Below are positions 33,599-42,544 of a stretch of DNA of 49,785 nucleotides, piece by piece. The notes below the pieces were generated by a model. It had not been told where the DNA came from, did no database searches, and was given only the letters and a program-made list of their open reading frames with translations. This DNA comes from Oscillospiraceae bacterium (GTDB lineage: Bacteria; Bacillota; Clostridia; Oscillospirales; Oscillospiraceae): assembly GCA_015067975.1 (NCBI GenBank), contig SVLK01000010.1, positions 1-49,785 of the forward strand, written 5' to 3'. Both the position numbers and the translations under genes were made by a program. The stretch's first letter is position 1. Each line of letters starts with the position of its first letter.

Positions 33599-35287
33599 AT
33601 GGAAGAAACAAGAACGAAAACGCGCGTGGAGCGAAAAAAGAAAAAGGTTTGGCCGTGGGTCGTAGCTGCTGTGGCGGTGGTTGCCGTAGCCGTGGTGGCC
33701 TGCGTGCTGTTGTGGCCCCGTCCGTTGGTAACGGCGCCGGGCTATATTGCTGCCGATCTGGAAAGGGCGGAGATCTACAACGAAGAGGGCGGCGTGGCCG
33801 GCACACCGGCGCGCGGCACACAGGTCACCTATGTGGTAGAGGAAGAGGACGAGGATTACCCCGGTCTGGTACGCCTTGTGATGGGCGAAGAGGAGTTTGC
33901 GTGGGTGAAGAAAGAGAATCTCGTCGATGATCCTTCTGCCGTGGTGACTACCCAAAAGATGTATGTCCGTACTGCCGTGAACCTGCTGGATCAAGCGGGC
34001 GAAGCCGCCGGCTATCTGGCCGATAAGGGACAGGAGCTGACGGTGACCGGCTTTGAACAGTTGGACGAGCAAGGTGTCGTGGGCCGCTATCAGGTGTCCA
34101 TGACAGTGGACGGCACCACCCACGAGGGCTATGTCCGTGCCGGCTATCTGTGCCGCACACAGGAAGAGGCGCTGAAGCAGTATGATGAGCAGACGTATCA
34201 GCTGCATGTGGAACGCGGTGACAGCTGGGGCGGCGGTGACGCGGCGGGATTGGACTACTTCCCCCGGGAAAAGGCGAAGTTTGCCGACAACGTGATGCCC
34301 ACAGAGGTGAAGTCGCTGTACCTGAACAACGAGTTTGTGGCCAATGTGGACACCTATCTGGATATCGCCAACAACTGCGGCATCAACGCGTTTGTCATTG
34401 ATATTCAGGATGGCGGCGCTATCGGCTATGCGTCCCCCACCATGCAAAAGTACTCCCCCTCCGCTTATGAGAGCGCCTACAACACGCGGGAAGAGTATCA
34501 GGCGGCGGTGAAGAAGATCAAGGATGCCGGCTATTACATCATCGGCCGCATTACGGCTTTCAACGATCCCAATCTGGCCATTGACCATCCCGAGTGCTTG
34601 ATCGCCAACCCCGACGGCAGCCCCAAGCGGATCGTGGGCATGTATTGGCCCAGCGTGTATAACCGTTGGGTATGGCAGTACAAGGTGGATCTGGCTCTGG
34701 AGGCGGTGGAGCTGATGGGCTTCAACGAGATTCAGTTTGACTATGTCCGCTTCCCCGACGGCACATGGGATTATGAGGACTGGGAGATCGACTACCGCAA
34801 TACATACGGCGAAAGTAAGGCGCAGGCGGTGCAGAGATTCCTGATGTACGCCGCCGATCGCATCCATGACGCGGGTGCATATCTGTCTGCCGACGTGTTC
34901 GGTGAGTGCGCCGAGGACTATGTGTGCGCTTACGGTCAGTATTGGCCGGCCATCAGCAATGTGGCGGATGTGATCTCTGCTATGCCCTATCCCGATCACT
35001 ACGCTCCCTATGGCGACTACCTGCCCTGGGAACATCCCTATGATACCCTGTATGCTTTCGGCGCCAAAGCGGCACAGCGCCAGACGGAGACAGCCTCCCC
35101 TGCCGTGGTGCGCACGTGGATTCAGGCTTATAGCGCCATCCGCGAGCCGTATACTTACTATGGCCCCAATGAGGTGGGCGCCCAGATCCGTGCACTGCGT
35201 GACACCGGCAACACCGGCGGTTACATGACATGGCACGGCGCGGCAGACATCGGCAAATACTATGCACTGATGCCTGCTTTCGACTAA
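33599..35287 (+). CDS. DUF4015 putative glycoside hydrolase, membrane-anchored
   Basis: A 562-residue protein. A basic N-terminus leads into one signal-anchor helix (about 18-39). Residues about 48-190 form two SH3-like segments, one around TPARGTQVTYVVEEE. From about 235 on is the TIM-barrel DUF4015 domain (GINAFVIDIQDGG, GYYIIGRITAFNDP, GFNEIQFDYVRFPDG, AYLSADVFGE), which belongs to a putative glycosidase clan. Acidic residues at barrel strand ends (FDYVRFPDG, SADVFGE) are candidate catalytic groups. It probably acts on the cell wall or an exopolysaccharide. GAGGTGG precedes the ATG at 33599. Confidence 0.88.
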   Translation: MEETRTKTRVERKKKKVWPWVVAAVAVVAVAVVACVLLWPRPLVTAPGYIAADLERAEIYNEEGGVAGTPARGTQVTYVVEEEDEDYPGLVRLVMGEEEFAWVKKENLVDDPSAVVTTQKMYVRTAVNLLDQAGEAAGYLADKGQELTVTGFEQLDEQGVVGRYQVSMTVDGTTHEGYVRAGYLCRTQEEALKQYDEQTYQLHVERGDSWGGGDAAGLDYFPREKAKFADNVMPTEVKSLYLNNEFVANVDTYLDIANNCGINAFVIDIQDGGAIGYASPTMQKYSPSAYESAYNTREEYQAAVKKIKDAGYYIIGRITAFNDPNLAIDHPECLIANPDGSPKRIVGMYWPSVYNRWVWQYKVDLALEAVELMGFNEIQFDYVRFPDGTWDYEDWEIDYRNTYGESKAQAVQRFLMYAADRIHDAGAYLSADVFGECAEDYVCAYGQYWPAISNVADVISAMPYPDHYAPYGDYLPWEHPYDTLYAFGAKAAQRQTETASPAVVRTWIQAYSAIREPYTYYGPNEVGAQIRALRDTGNTGGYMTWHGAADIGKYYALMPAFD

Positions 35288-35292
35288 GACTG

Positions 35293-35334
35293 AGCAAAAA
35301 AAGAAGACGCCCGCAGGCGTCTTCTTTTTTTGCT
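35293..35334. terminator. Bidirectional terminator after the DUF4015 gene
   Basis: A near-perfect 19-bp stem built on AAGAAGACGCC and its complement, loop CGCA, with A7 and T7 flanks. Confidence 0.94.
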
Positions 35335-36329
35335 TATTGTGCGGCAGTTTCGGCAAAACTGTTGTTCACCAGTTTGCCGAAATCCACCCATTGATCCCGC
35401 GTCAGCTCACCGGCGTGTTCCATCACCGTTTCCAGCCGTTCCAGTGCCTGCTGCTCCATCACAGGTGTTGTGTTCCATGCGTCGATCTGGCGATGGCGGG
35501 CAGTAACCTTTTCCAACAGGTCAATGGAGGTGTCGGGGAACTGGTCGGCAATGGCCTCGGCGACTTCGCGGTCGCTGTGCTCTGCGATCCATCGTTGGGC
35601 GCGGGCGATGGCGTTGGTGAAGCCCTGGATTACCTCGGGATACTCTGCCATGTAGCTTTGGGTGGCGAAATAGGCTGTATAGGGGATCTCGCCGCTTTCT
35701 TCGCCGATGGAGCAGAGGATGTGTCCTTTCCCTGCCAGTTCCACCTCGGTGGCGGTGGGTTCAAACAGCGCCACATAGTCGCCGTGACCGCCGGTGAAGG
35801 CACCGGCCATCATGTTGAACTGCACGGAGGTATCCACCACGGCGTCCGCATGGGGTGTGACGCCGTTTTGCGCCATCACATATTCCAGTGTCATTTCCGG
35901 CACGCCGCCCTTACGGCCGCCGATGATGGTTTTACCCCGCAGGTTTTCCCAGGAAAAATCCTCGTCGGTGCGCCCTACGAGAAACGAGCCGTCCCGCTTG
36001 GTCAGTTGGGCAAAGATCACAGGATAGTCATCTTTGCCCTGATTATAGACATAGATACAGCTTTCCGGACCGGCCAGACCGATGTCGGATTGGCCGGAGA
36101 CCACGGCGGTCATCACCTTGTCGGCACCGCCTCCGTTGGTCAGTTCTACCTCCAACCCTTCATCGGCGAAGAAACCCTGACTCATGGCCACGTACTGCGG
36201 CGCATAGAATACGGAATGGGTGACCTCGTTGAGGCGAACCACAGTGGTTTCACTTCCGCTGCCGCAGCCGCACAAAGCCAGCGGCAGCAGCAAAAGCGGC
36301 AGCAACAGACAGCAAAACAGTTTTTTCAC
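35334..36329 (-). CDS. ABC transporter substrate-binding lipoprotein (SsuA/NMT1 family)
   Basis: A 331-residue periplasmic-binding-type protein. The signal peptide ends at a lipobox near LALCGCG (Cys20 or Cys22). The body has the NMT1/THI5-like pattern: YAPQYVAMSQGFFADEG, VVSGQSDIGLAGPE, and LRGKTIIGGRKGG. Relatives bind sulfonates, nitrate, taurine or pyrimidine precursors of thiamine; no riboswitch upstream helps decide. The start is a GTG at 36329 that overlaps the permease stop by four bases. It is the third gene of an ATPase-permease-binding protein operon. Confidence 0.9.
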   Translation of the reverse strand: MKKLFCCLLLPLLLLPLALCGCGSGSETTVVRLNEVTHSVFYAPQYVAMSQGFFADEGLEVELTNGGGADKVMTAVVSGQSDIGLAGPESCIYVYNQGKDDYPVIFAQLTKRDGSFLVGRTDEDFSWENLRGKTIIGGRKGGVPEMTLEYVMAQNGVTPHADAVVDTSVQFNMMAGAFTGGHGDYVALFEPTATEVELAGKGHILCSIGEESGEIPYTAYFATQSYMAEYPEVIQGFTNAIARAQRWIAEHSDREVAEAIADQFPDTSIDLLEKVTARHRQIDAWNTTPVMEQQALERLETVMEHAGELTRDQWVDFGKLVNNSFAETAAQ

Positions 36330-37144
36330 GATTGTAACCCCCAAAAATGATGCAATATTTTTTCCGCCCGCAGCACCAGCCGGTACATGACCACGGCTGC
36401 GACGGCGAGAATCAGCACACTGGCCATCACCAGATCCATGTTGAACACCTGTGAGCCATAGACGATCAGATAGCCAAGCCCGGCGCGGGAGACGAGGAAC
36501 TCGCCCATGATCACGCCGACCCACGAAAGCCCCACATTGACTTTCAGCGTATTGAACAGCGTGGGATAGTTGGCCGGAAACACCAGCATCCACAGCACCT
36601 GCGAGCGGCTTGCGCCCAGAGAGCGCATCAGCCGGATCTTCTCGGCGTCGGTGGATAAAAAACCTACGTGCATATTCAATATGGTAACGATTAGGGAAAT
36701 GGCCAGCGTCATGACGATAATAGATCCGATGCCGGCGCCCATCCAGACAATGAAAATGGGGCCCAGTGCCGTTTTAGGCAATGCGTTAAGCACTACCAGA
36801 TACGGGTCAAGGATTTGTGAGAGCGTATCACTCCACCACATGCATACGGCCACCAGTGTGCCCAGCGCTGTGCCAAGAGTAAATCCGACCACTGTTTCCA
36901 GACACGAAGTGCCGATATGGACAAGCAGCTCTCCGCCGCGGCACAGCTGCACAAAGGTGAGCGCCATGCGGCTGGGGCTGGAGATCAAAAACCCGTCGCT
37001 CCAACCCAGACGGGTGGACAGTTCCCAGAAACCGAACAACGCGGCCAGCAACGCCAGTTGGCACCAGCGAATACGGCGTGTGTGGCGTTTGCGCTGCTGC
37101 AGCCACGCCAGATGGGCTGCGGAAGGGGTGGGGAGTTCATGCAT
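36326..37144 (-). CDS. ABC transporter permease (SsuC/TauC type)
   Basis: A 272-residue membrane protein with about six helices. The cytoplasmic EAA-type loop lies around MRSLGASRSQVLWMLVFPA, which contacts the ATPase, and is followed by LFNTLKVNVGLSWVGVIMGE. It overlaps the upstream ATPase gene by eight bases and the downstream binding-protein gene by four, so the three are tightly coupled. AAGGAG lies ten bases before the ATG. Confidence 0.93.
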   Translation of the reverse strand: MHELPTPSAAHLAWLQQRKRHTRRIRWCQLALLAALFGFWELSTRLGWSDGFLISSPSRMALTFVQLCRGGELLVHIGTSCLETVVGFTLGTALGTLVAVCMWWSDTLSQILDPYLVVLNALPKTALGPIFIVWMGAGIGSIIVMTLAISLIVTILNMHVGFLSTDAEKIRLMRSLGASRSQVLWMLVFPANYPTLFNTLKVNVGLSWVGVIMGEFLVSRAGLGYLIVYGSQVFNMDLVMASVLILAVAAVVMYRLVLRAEKILHHFWGLQS

Positions 37145-37895
37145 GAATGTCCAGCTCCTTCCAGATAGTATTGAAATGAATATGGAAAGTCGCCTCGTCG
37201 CGCCGCTGCAGCGGCGACAGCGAACGAAGTTCTTCCATGTCGTGGATGGATTTCACTACTGCCGGACGGTGGGAGAGAACGATGACGCGGTCAGACATGC
37301 TGATGGCCTCGGAAATGTCGTGGGTCACCAATAATGCAGTCTTTCCCTCGCGGCGCAAAATGGCATGGATATCCGCCGATACCGCCAGACGAGTCTGATA
37401 ATCCAGCGAAGAAAACGGTTCATCCAGCAGTAGGATCCGTGGCTCGGTGGCCAATGTGCGGATCAGGGCGCAGCGTTGGCGCATACCGCCGGAGAGCTGT
37501 GCCGGACGCTTGTGCATGAATTCGGAGAGTCCGTAACGCTCCAACAGTTCCCGCACATAGGCGCGCTTGGCGGGCGTATCCTGCTTTTGCACCCGCAGAC
37601 CCAGCGTTACGTTATCCCAGATCGTCTTCCACTCAAACAACTGATCCCGTTGAGGCATCAGTCCCACTTTGGCCGACGGAGCACTGACGTTTTCTCCGTC
37701 CACAATGACTTCGCCGCTGCTGAGCTGTTCCAGTCCGGCAACGGCGCCCAGTAATGTGGATTTTCCGCAGCCGGAAGGACCGACAATGCTGCAAAGCTCC
37801 CCCTCTTCCATGTCGAAGGAAACATCGCGCAGAGCCTCCACTTCGCCGTTGAGCGACTGATAGGTCAGCGCGGCGTTCCGGATTTGAATGATCAT
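37137..37895 (-). CDS. ABC transporter ATPase (SsuB/TauB type)
   Basis: A 252-residue ATP-binding subunit. Walker A is GPSGCGKST, the signature motif LSGGMRQRCALIRTLA, Walker B ILLLDEPFSSLD, and the switch His lies in LLVTHDISEA. The start at 37895 has AAGGAGG twelve bases upstream; the frame is open further left but without signals. First gene of the importer operon, divergent from the sigma-54 regulator. The leader has a small CGGAGA/TCTCCG hairpin but no riboswitch I recognise. Confidence 0.93.
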   Translation of the reverse strand: MIIQIRNAALTYQSLNGEVEALRDVSFDMEEGELCSIVGPSGCGKSTLLGAVAGLEQLSSGEVIVDGENVSAPSAKVGLMPQRDQLFEWKTIWDNVTLGLRVQKQDTPAKRAYVRELLERYGLSEFMHKRPAQLSGGMRQRCALIRTLATEPRILLLDEPFSSLDYQTRLAVSADIHAILRREGKTALLVTHDISEAISMSDRVIVLSHRPAVVKSIHDMEELRSLSPLQRRDEATFHIHFNTIWKELDIHA

Positions 37896-38047
37896 GCCTG
37901 TGTTATGCCTCCTTACCGGAGAAATCATCTCCGAGACTATGGTATGCGGCGCAGCGACAAAAGGGAACGGCAGGGATGAGCCTTGCAAAAGAGATAGCGA
38001 TAGGCTAAAATAAAAACGTATGTGAATTTTCTGCGAAGGAAAGGAAG

Positions 38048-39865
38048 ATGGCGATGGATATTCTGGAAAGCTTGCTGAACAGTTCCTCACACGCGATTTT
38101 TGCGCTGGACCGCGAAGGCATCGTGACCCATATCAACCGCCGGGCCAAGGAACACTTTGGCCTGTACAATCACAGCCAGCAGTCCCATGGAGCCGGTCGG
38201 CTGGAAAAGGGGGATCTGGTGATTCTGGCCACCACGGCGATGGGCGCCGACGATGGCGGATTGCAGCAGGAGGATCTGGAGGTGCTGGGCATCCGCGATA
38301 AAAAGATCCAGCCCGGTGATATGCTGGCGGCAGTGGGCGTATTTGACGATCCTGCCACGCGCCCTGTTTATAAGTTTCTTCGCCGTCGTGACGCCGGCGC
38401 GATGACGCTGGAAACCAATTGGGAAGGAATATCTATCCGCATCGCGGTGGATGGTAAAGAGGCTTCCGCCACGGTGGATGGAACGACCTATGCCATCAGC
38501 TACTTCATGTCCATCTGCCAGTGTGTGGTACTCAGTGCCAAGACGCGGAAAGTGAAGTTTTGGGAGGAAAAAGGTTATTCCGCCCGCAAGGAGGGCGCGG
38601 GAAATCTGCTGCGCGGTGCCACGTTTCAGGCCAAAAATCCCGATGGCGAAATCGATGTGGTGGGATACTATTTCCGCGAATTCTTCGAAGGTGACCGGTT
38701 TGAGCAGCATCTGCAGGATGTGCTGAGTGGTAAGGTGTCCCATTATGAGGACGAGGAATATGAGATCAACGGCTATGCCTTGGCGGCGTCCATTCTTCCG
38801 GTGGAAGAGACGGATGGCGTTGGGGGCGTCATTGTCAAATTCCGCCGCTTTGAAGACATCAAGACCACCATTCTGGAGCGCAACACTGCCATTTCTGTGG
38901 CGGAGCGCCGTTATCGCGAGGCGAAGCAGGGGGATGCAGCGGAGGAGAACGACTTTGCGACCCTATTTGGCAATTCTGCCGCCATGGCGGAGGTAAAGCG
39001 CTATGCTTACCGCCTGTCTCAGTTGGACTGTAATGTGCTTATCACCGGTGAGAGCGGTACGGGCAAGTCCTTTCTGGCACAGGCAATCGTAAAGCAGCAG
39101 CCCCGCCGTGGTCCATTCATTACGGTGGATTGCACCACGGTGACGCCCACACTCTTTGAAAGTGAGATGTTCGGCTATGTGGGCGGCGCATTTACCGGCG
39201 CAAATCCCAAGGGCAAGGCCGGCTTTTTTGAAGAAGCGGATGGCGGCACTATTTTCCTCGATGAAATTGGTGAGATACCGCTGAATATTCAGGCGAAGCT
39301 GCTGGGTGTGATCCAGAATAAGACACTGACTCGCGTTGGTTCCACCAAGACGGTGCCGGTGGATGTGCGCATTCTGGCTGCCACCAACCGCAACCTGCGC
39401 GAAGAAGTGACGGCGGGCCGCTTCCGTCAGGATCTTTACTACCGCCTCAGCGCCTTTTCGCTGGAGCTGCCGCCACTGCGCCAAAGTCAGGAGGACATCT
39501 ATTTCCTTATCAACAATTTGTTGGACAGCATCCGCAAAAAGTACGGTATGCCGGATAAATGTCTCAGCGGCGAGGCGTTCAGCCGGCTGTTGGCCTACGA
39601 TTGGCCGGGCAACATCCGTGAGCTGGAAAATGTACTGGAGAGTGCGGTGGCTCTGTCGGAATCGGACATTATTTATGCCGAGCATATCCGTCTGGAGAGC
39701 GAGCCGGTGCACATGACGCTGAAGGAACAGCTGAAAGCGGAAGAGAAACGGATCATCCAGCAGACCCTGAGCCGCTGTGATGGCAGCCGCGTGGCTGCTA
39801 TGGAGCAGCTGGGACTGTCAAAAACGGTATTTTACGGGAAACTGAAGGAGTACCGGCTGGGTTGA
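38048..39865 (+). CDS. Sigma-54-dependent enhancer-binding activator with PAS domain
   Basis: A 605-residue activator. A PAS-like domain starts at about residue 5 (ESLLNSSSHAIFALDREGIVTHINRRA), and a second PAS-like region precedes the AAA+ domain. The AAA+ core (about 305-535) has Walker A GESGTGKS at 334-341, the sigma-54 contact loop GAFTGA at 380-385, and GGTIFLDEIGEIP. A Fis-type HTH closes the protein (about 565-605). The ATG at 38054 is an equally good start. A perfect -24/-12 promoter lies 210 bases after its stop, ahead of dapF, so it very likely activates that operon; the signal is perhaps an amino acid. Confidence 0.95.
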   Translation: MAMDILESLLNSSSHAIFALDREGIVTHINRRAKEHFGLYNHSQQSHGAGRLEKGDLVILATTAMGADDGGLQQEDLEVLGIRDKKIQPGDMLAAVGVFDDPATRPVYKFLRRRDAGAMTLETNWEGISIRIAVDGKEASATVDGTTYAISYFMSICQCVVLSAKTRKVKFWEEKGYSARKEGAGNLLRGATFQAKNPDGEIDVVGYYFREFFEGDRFEQHLQDVLSGKVSHYEDEEYEINGYALAASILPVEETDGVGGVIVKFRRFEDIKTTILERNTAISVAERRYREAKQGDAAEENDFATLFGNSAAMAEVKRYAYRLSQLDCNVLITGESGTGKSFLAQAIVKQQPRRGPFITVDCTTVTPTLFESEMFGYVGGAFTGANPKGKAGFFEEADGGTIFLDEIGEIPLNIQAKLLGVIQNKTLTRVGSTKTVPVDVRILAATNRNLREEVTAGRFRQDLYYRLSAFSLELPPLRQSQEDIYFLINNLLDSIRKKYGMPDKCLSGEAFSRLLAYDWPGNIRELENVLESAVALSESDIIYAEHIRLESEPVHMTLKEQLKAEEKRIIQQTLSRCDGSRVAAMEQLGLSKTVFYGKLKEYRLG

Positions 39866-39906
39866 TTTCCGAAAAATAGAACGATAGTCCCAAAAACAGG
39901 AAATGA

Positions 39907-39924
39907 AGTTCTGAAAATAGAACT
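39907..39924 (+). promoter_or_regulatory. Candidate upstream activating sequence for the sigma-54 activator
   Basis: AGTTCT-GAAAAT-AGAACT is a perfect 6-6-6 inverted repeat about 150 bases before the -24 element. A half-site AATAGAAC lies at about 39876, and a looser nested repeat (GGCAG...AGAA/TTCT...CTGCC) spans about 39943-39972. This is the usual distance for enhancer-binding proteins. Confidence 0.55.
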
Positions 39925-40072
39925 GTTTGCGAAAAAATTATAGGCAGGACGAGAACTTATTCTTATTCTGCCGAAAAATGCAGGAATAAAACGATTTTTC
40001 CGTCGTTGGATTTGTCAAAAAAGAGGCAAGTTTTTTGTGACCTGTTCCAAAGTTTTACCAGAATGAAAGAAT

Positions 40073-40088
40073 TGGCACAAAAATTGCT
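40073..40088 (+). promoter_or_regulatory. Sigma-54 (-24/-12) promoter
   Basis: TGGCAC, five A's, TTGCT: an exact match to the TGGCAC-N5-TTGCW consensus, with GG and GC twelve bases apart. It lies 60 bases before dapF. Confidence 0.9.
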
Positions 40089-40147
40089 ATATACTAAAAA
40101 CGTACGAAACGGCAAACCCCGATTCGTCAAAAGGAGTGATCTTTCAA

Positions 40148-40987
40148 ATGAAGTTCTGGAAAATGAACGGAGCAGGCAACGATTTTGTCATCATCAACAA
40201 CATGAACGGTCAGATCAACCCCGAGAAGTACGGTGTGATCGCCAAAACGCTGTGCGAGCGCCACATGTCTATTGGTGCTGACGGCATGATGTTCGTGGAA
40301 AAGCCGCAGGGCGATGCGGATTACCGCATGGTATTTTATAACTCCGACGGCAATATGGGTGAGATGTGTGGCAACGGCGCCCGCTGCATCTGCCGTTTCG
40401 GCTACGAGACCGGCCTGGCCGGCGAAGTGCAGACGGTGGAGACGACGGCCGGTGTTGTGATCGGCTACCGCATGAGTGAACGGTTGTACAAAATCCGCCT
40501 GAACGATCCTTCTGTGCTGGAAGTGAACTATCCCGTGGAGCTGGATGGCACCATGCGGGAGTGCGCTTATGTGGAACTGGGCAATCCCGGTATTCCCCAC
40601 GCCGTTGTGCCTATCGTGGGCCTGGCTGACTTCCCTGAGCGCCTGCTGTTCGATATGGGCCGCAAGCTGCGCTATCACGAGGCGTTCCCCAAGGGCGCCA
40701 ACGTTAACTTCTATGAGATCACCGGCGAAGACGAGATCTTCGAGCGCACCTATGAGCGCTATGTGGAAGATTTCACCTATGCCTGCGGCACCGGCACCGG
40801 CTCTGTGGTCAGCGTGCTGACCCGTAAGGGCTTGGTCAGCGGCAAGAACGTGAAGGTCAATATGACCGGCGGCCAGCTGATCATCGATGTGGATCACGAA
40901 GGCGACCGGATCAGCAATATCTACCTCACCGGCCCCACCAACATGGTGTGCTGCGGCGAGGTCACCGATGAGGATCTGAACATTTAA
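40148..40987 (+). CDS. dapF: Diaminopimelate epimerase
   Basis: A 279-residue PLP-independent epimerase that interconverts LL- and meso-diaminopimelate. The family start is KMNGAGNDFVIINN, and the two catalytic cysteines are Cys74 (MCGNGARC) and Cys213 (YACGTGTGS). AAAGGAG lies eleven bases before the ATG at 40148; the ORF opens at 40136 but without signal. It is the first gene behind the sigma-54 promoter and is followed by an amino-acid/dicarboxylate symporter and lysA. That argues for regulated use of imported diaminopimelate, although ordinary lysine synthesis is not excluded. Confidence 0.94.
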   Translation: MKFWKMNGAGNDFVIINNMNGQINPEKYGVIAKTLCERHMSIGADGMMFVEKPQGDADYRMVFYNSDGNMGEMCGNGARCICRFGYETGLAGEVQTVETTAGVVIGYRMSERLYKIRLNDPSVLEVNYPVELDGTMRECAYVELGNPGIPHAVVPIVGLADFPERLLFDMGRKLRYHEAFPKGANVNFYEITGEDEIFERTYERYVEDFTYACGTGTGSVVSVLTRKGLVSGKNVKVNMTGGQLIIDVDHEGDRISNIYLTGPTNMVCCGEVTDEDLNI

Positions 40988-41062
40988 ACTGTATGTTAAG
41001 CAAAAACAGCTTTTCATAAATAAAAAATCAACCACAAAATCTGTTAGGAGGAGTTTCAATCT

Positions 41063-42313
41063 ATGGATAAGAAATCCGTCATGAAGAACTATGCGTTCCT
41101 GGCTATCCTGCTGGGCGCAATGGTTCTGGGCTGCATCGTCGGCTGGCTGGCCCCCGGCTTTGCTACCGCTATCAAGCCTCTGGGCACCGTGTTTATCAAC
41201 ATGATGTTCTGTGTGGTCGTTCCCCTGGTTTTTGCCTCTATCTCCACTTCCGTCGCCTGCACCAAGAGCCGTGCACGTGCCGGTAAGATCATGGGCACCA
41301 CCGTCGGTACCTTCGTGGTTACCGGTGCTATCGCCGCTGTCATTATGTTCGTGATCCTGAAGATCGTTCCCCCTGTTCTGGAGCCCTGGACTGACATCGC
41401 CGGCGAAGAGATGGGCGAGTATGCCTCCCTGTCTGACATGATCGTCAACTTCTTCACCGTCAGCGACTTCTCCGGTCTGCTGAGCCGTCGCGCTATGCTG
41501 CCCCTGATCGTGTTCTCCGTGCTGTTTGGCTTCTCTGCCAACCTGGCCGGCGGTCCCGAGGGCCCCATTGCCCAGTGGCTGAGCGCCCTGAGCGACGTGA
41601 TGATGAAGTTCGTCAAGCTCATTACCTACTACGCTCCCGTGGCTTTCTTTGCCATCTTCGCCGACCTGATGGCCACCTATGGTCCTCAGATGGCCGGTGC
41701 TTATGGCCGCGCTCTGGCAGTGTACTATCCCCTGTGCTTCGTGTACATCTTCACTGCATTCCCCCTGTTTGCCTGGTTCGGCGGCGGCAAGGGCGGCATC
41801 AAGACCATGTTTGCTCACATCACCCGCCCCGCTGTTGTCTCTCTGGGTACCTGCTCTTCCGTTGCTACCATCCCCACCAACCTGGACGCTGCTGCTGATA
41901 CCGGCATCTCCAAGGACGTTGCTGAAATGGTCTGCCCCCTGGGTGCTACCATGCACATGGACGGCTCCTGCTTCTCCTGCGTTCTGAAGATCATCTTCGT
42001 TTGGGGCGTGTTCGGCAAGCCCGTTGAGTGGACCTCCCTGCCTCTGATCGTTCTGGTCGCCGTTCTGTCCTCCGTGGGTATGTCCGGCGTGCCCGGCGGC
42101 GGCTACATCGGTGAGTACATCATCTGCTCCATCTTCTTCCCCACCCAGATCGAACTGGCCTTCCCCATCCTGGTTGCTATCGGCAACCTGGTCGATCCTC
42201 CCGCAACCATGATTAACTCCGCCGGCGACTATGTGGTTTGCTACATCGTCTCCCGCTTCGTGGACGGCAAGGATTGGCTGCAGAAGGCCCTGGCTGCCAA
42301 GAAGGAAGGCTAA
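41063..42313 (+). CDS. DAACS-family sodium:dicarboxylate/amino acid symporter
   Basis: A 416-residue transporter of the SDF/glutamate symporter family with the expected eight helices and two re-entrant loops. HP1 reads LGTCSSVATIPTNLDAA, HP2 MSGVPGGGYIGEY, and TM8 NLVDPPATMINSAGD. The Na+-binding TM7 motif, usually NMDGT, is HMDGS here, so the substrate may differ from glutamate. Its place between dapF and lysA suggests cystine, diaminopimelate or another amino acid. Codon use is extremely biased, as in an abundant protein. AGGAGG lies ten bases upstream. Confidence 0.92.
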   Translation: MDKKSVMKNYAFLAILLGAMVLGCIVGWLAPGFATAIKPLGTVFINMMFCVVVPLVFASISTSVACTKSRARAGKIMGTTVGTFVVTGAIAAVIMFVILKIVPPVLEPWTDIAGEEMGEYASLSDMIVNFFTVSDFSGLLSRRAMLPLIVFSVLFGFSANLAGGPEGPIAQWLSALSDVMMKFVKLITYYAPVAFFAIFADLMATYGPQMAGAYGRALAVYYPLCFVYIFTAFPLFAWFGGGKGGIKTMFAHITRPAVVSLGTCSSVATIPTNLDAAADTGISKDVAEMVCPLGATMHMDGSCFSCVLKIIFVWGVFGKPVEWTSLPLIVLVAVLSSVGMSGVPGGGYIGEYIICSIFFPTQIELAFPILVAIGNLVDPPATMINSAGDYVVCYIVSRFVDGKDWLQKALAAKKEG

Positions 42314-42363
42314 TTCCTACAGCAATATCCCTGCTCTTACTGCAAGAGTAATTTAAAAAATGG

Positions 42364-42404
42364 GGCGGGTGAGCCGCGGTGTGGTTGAGCCGCGGCTGCC
42401 CGCC
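42364..42404 (+). other. Strong GC-rich hairpin in the leader of lysA
   Basis: GGCGGG-TGA-GCCGCGG pairs with CCGCGGC-TG-CCCGCC around a ten-base loop. No T run follows, so it is not a standard terminator; it may stabilise the 3' end of the symporter mRNA or control lysA. The rest of the 231-base gap shows no gene. Confidence 0.6.
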
Positions 42405-42544
42405 ACCTTCTCAAACCAATGGCACATTTTTGTAAAGAGAATCCCGCAATATCCGCATTTTATATTTAAATTTGAGCATACAGAGCCGTCCTTGCTTGAC
42501 GACTCTTTCTATACACAGAACGAAGAGAAAGAAGGAAACTATCA

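Noticed and set aside
37896-38047. Thiamine-pyrophosphate or other riboswitch ahead of the ABC importer
   Set aside because: I looked for the conserved TPP elements because the binding protein is NMT1-like, but only a short CGGAGA/TCTCCG hairpin is present.
40127-41956. A 609-codon minus-strand ORF, His/Gly/Asp-rich
   Set aside because: It is a shadow of dapF and the symporter; composition is the complement of their codons and no start signal exists.
42419-42434. A second sigma-54-like promoter (TGGCAC followed by TTTGTAA) before lysA
   Set aside because: The -12 GC is missing and the nearest match is off by one base in spacing, which normally abolishes sigma-54 promoters.
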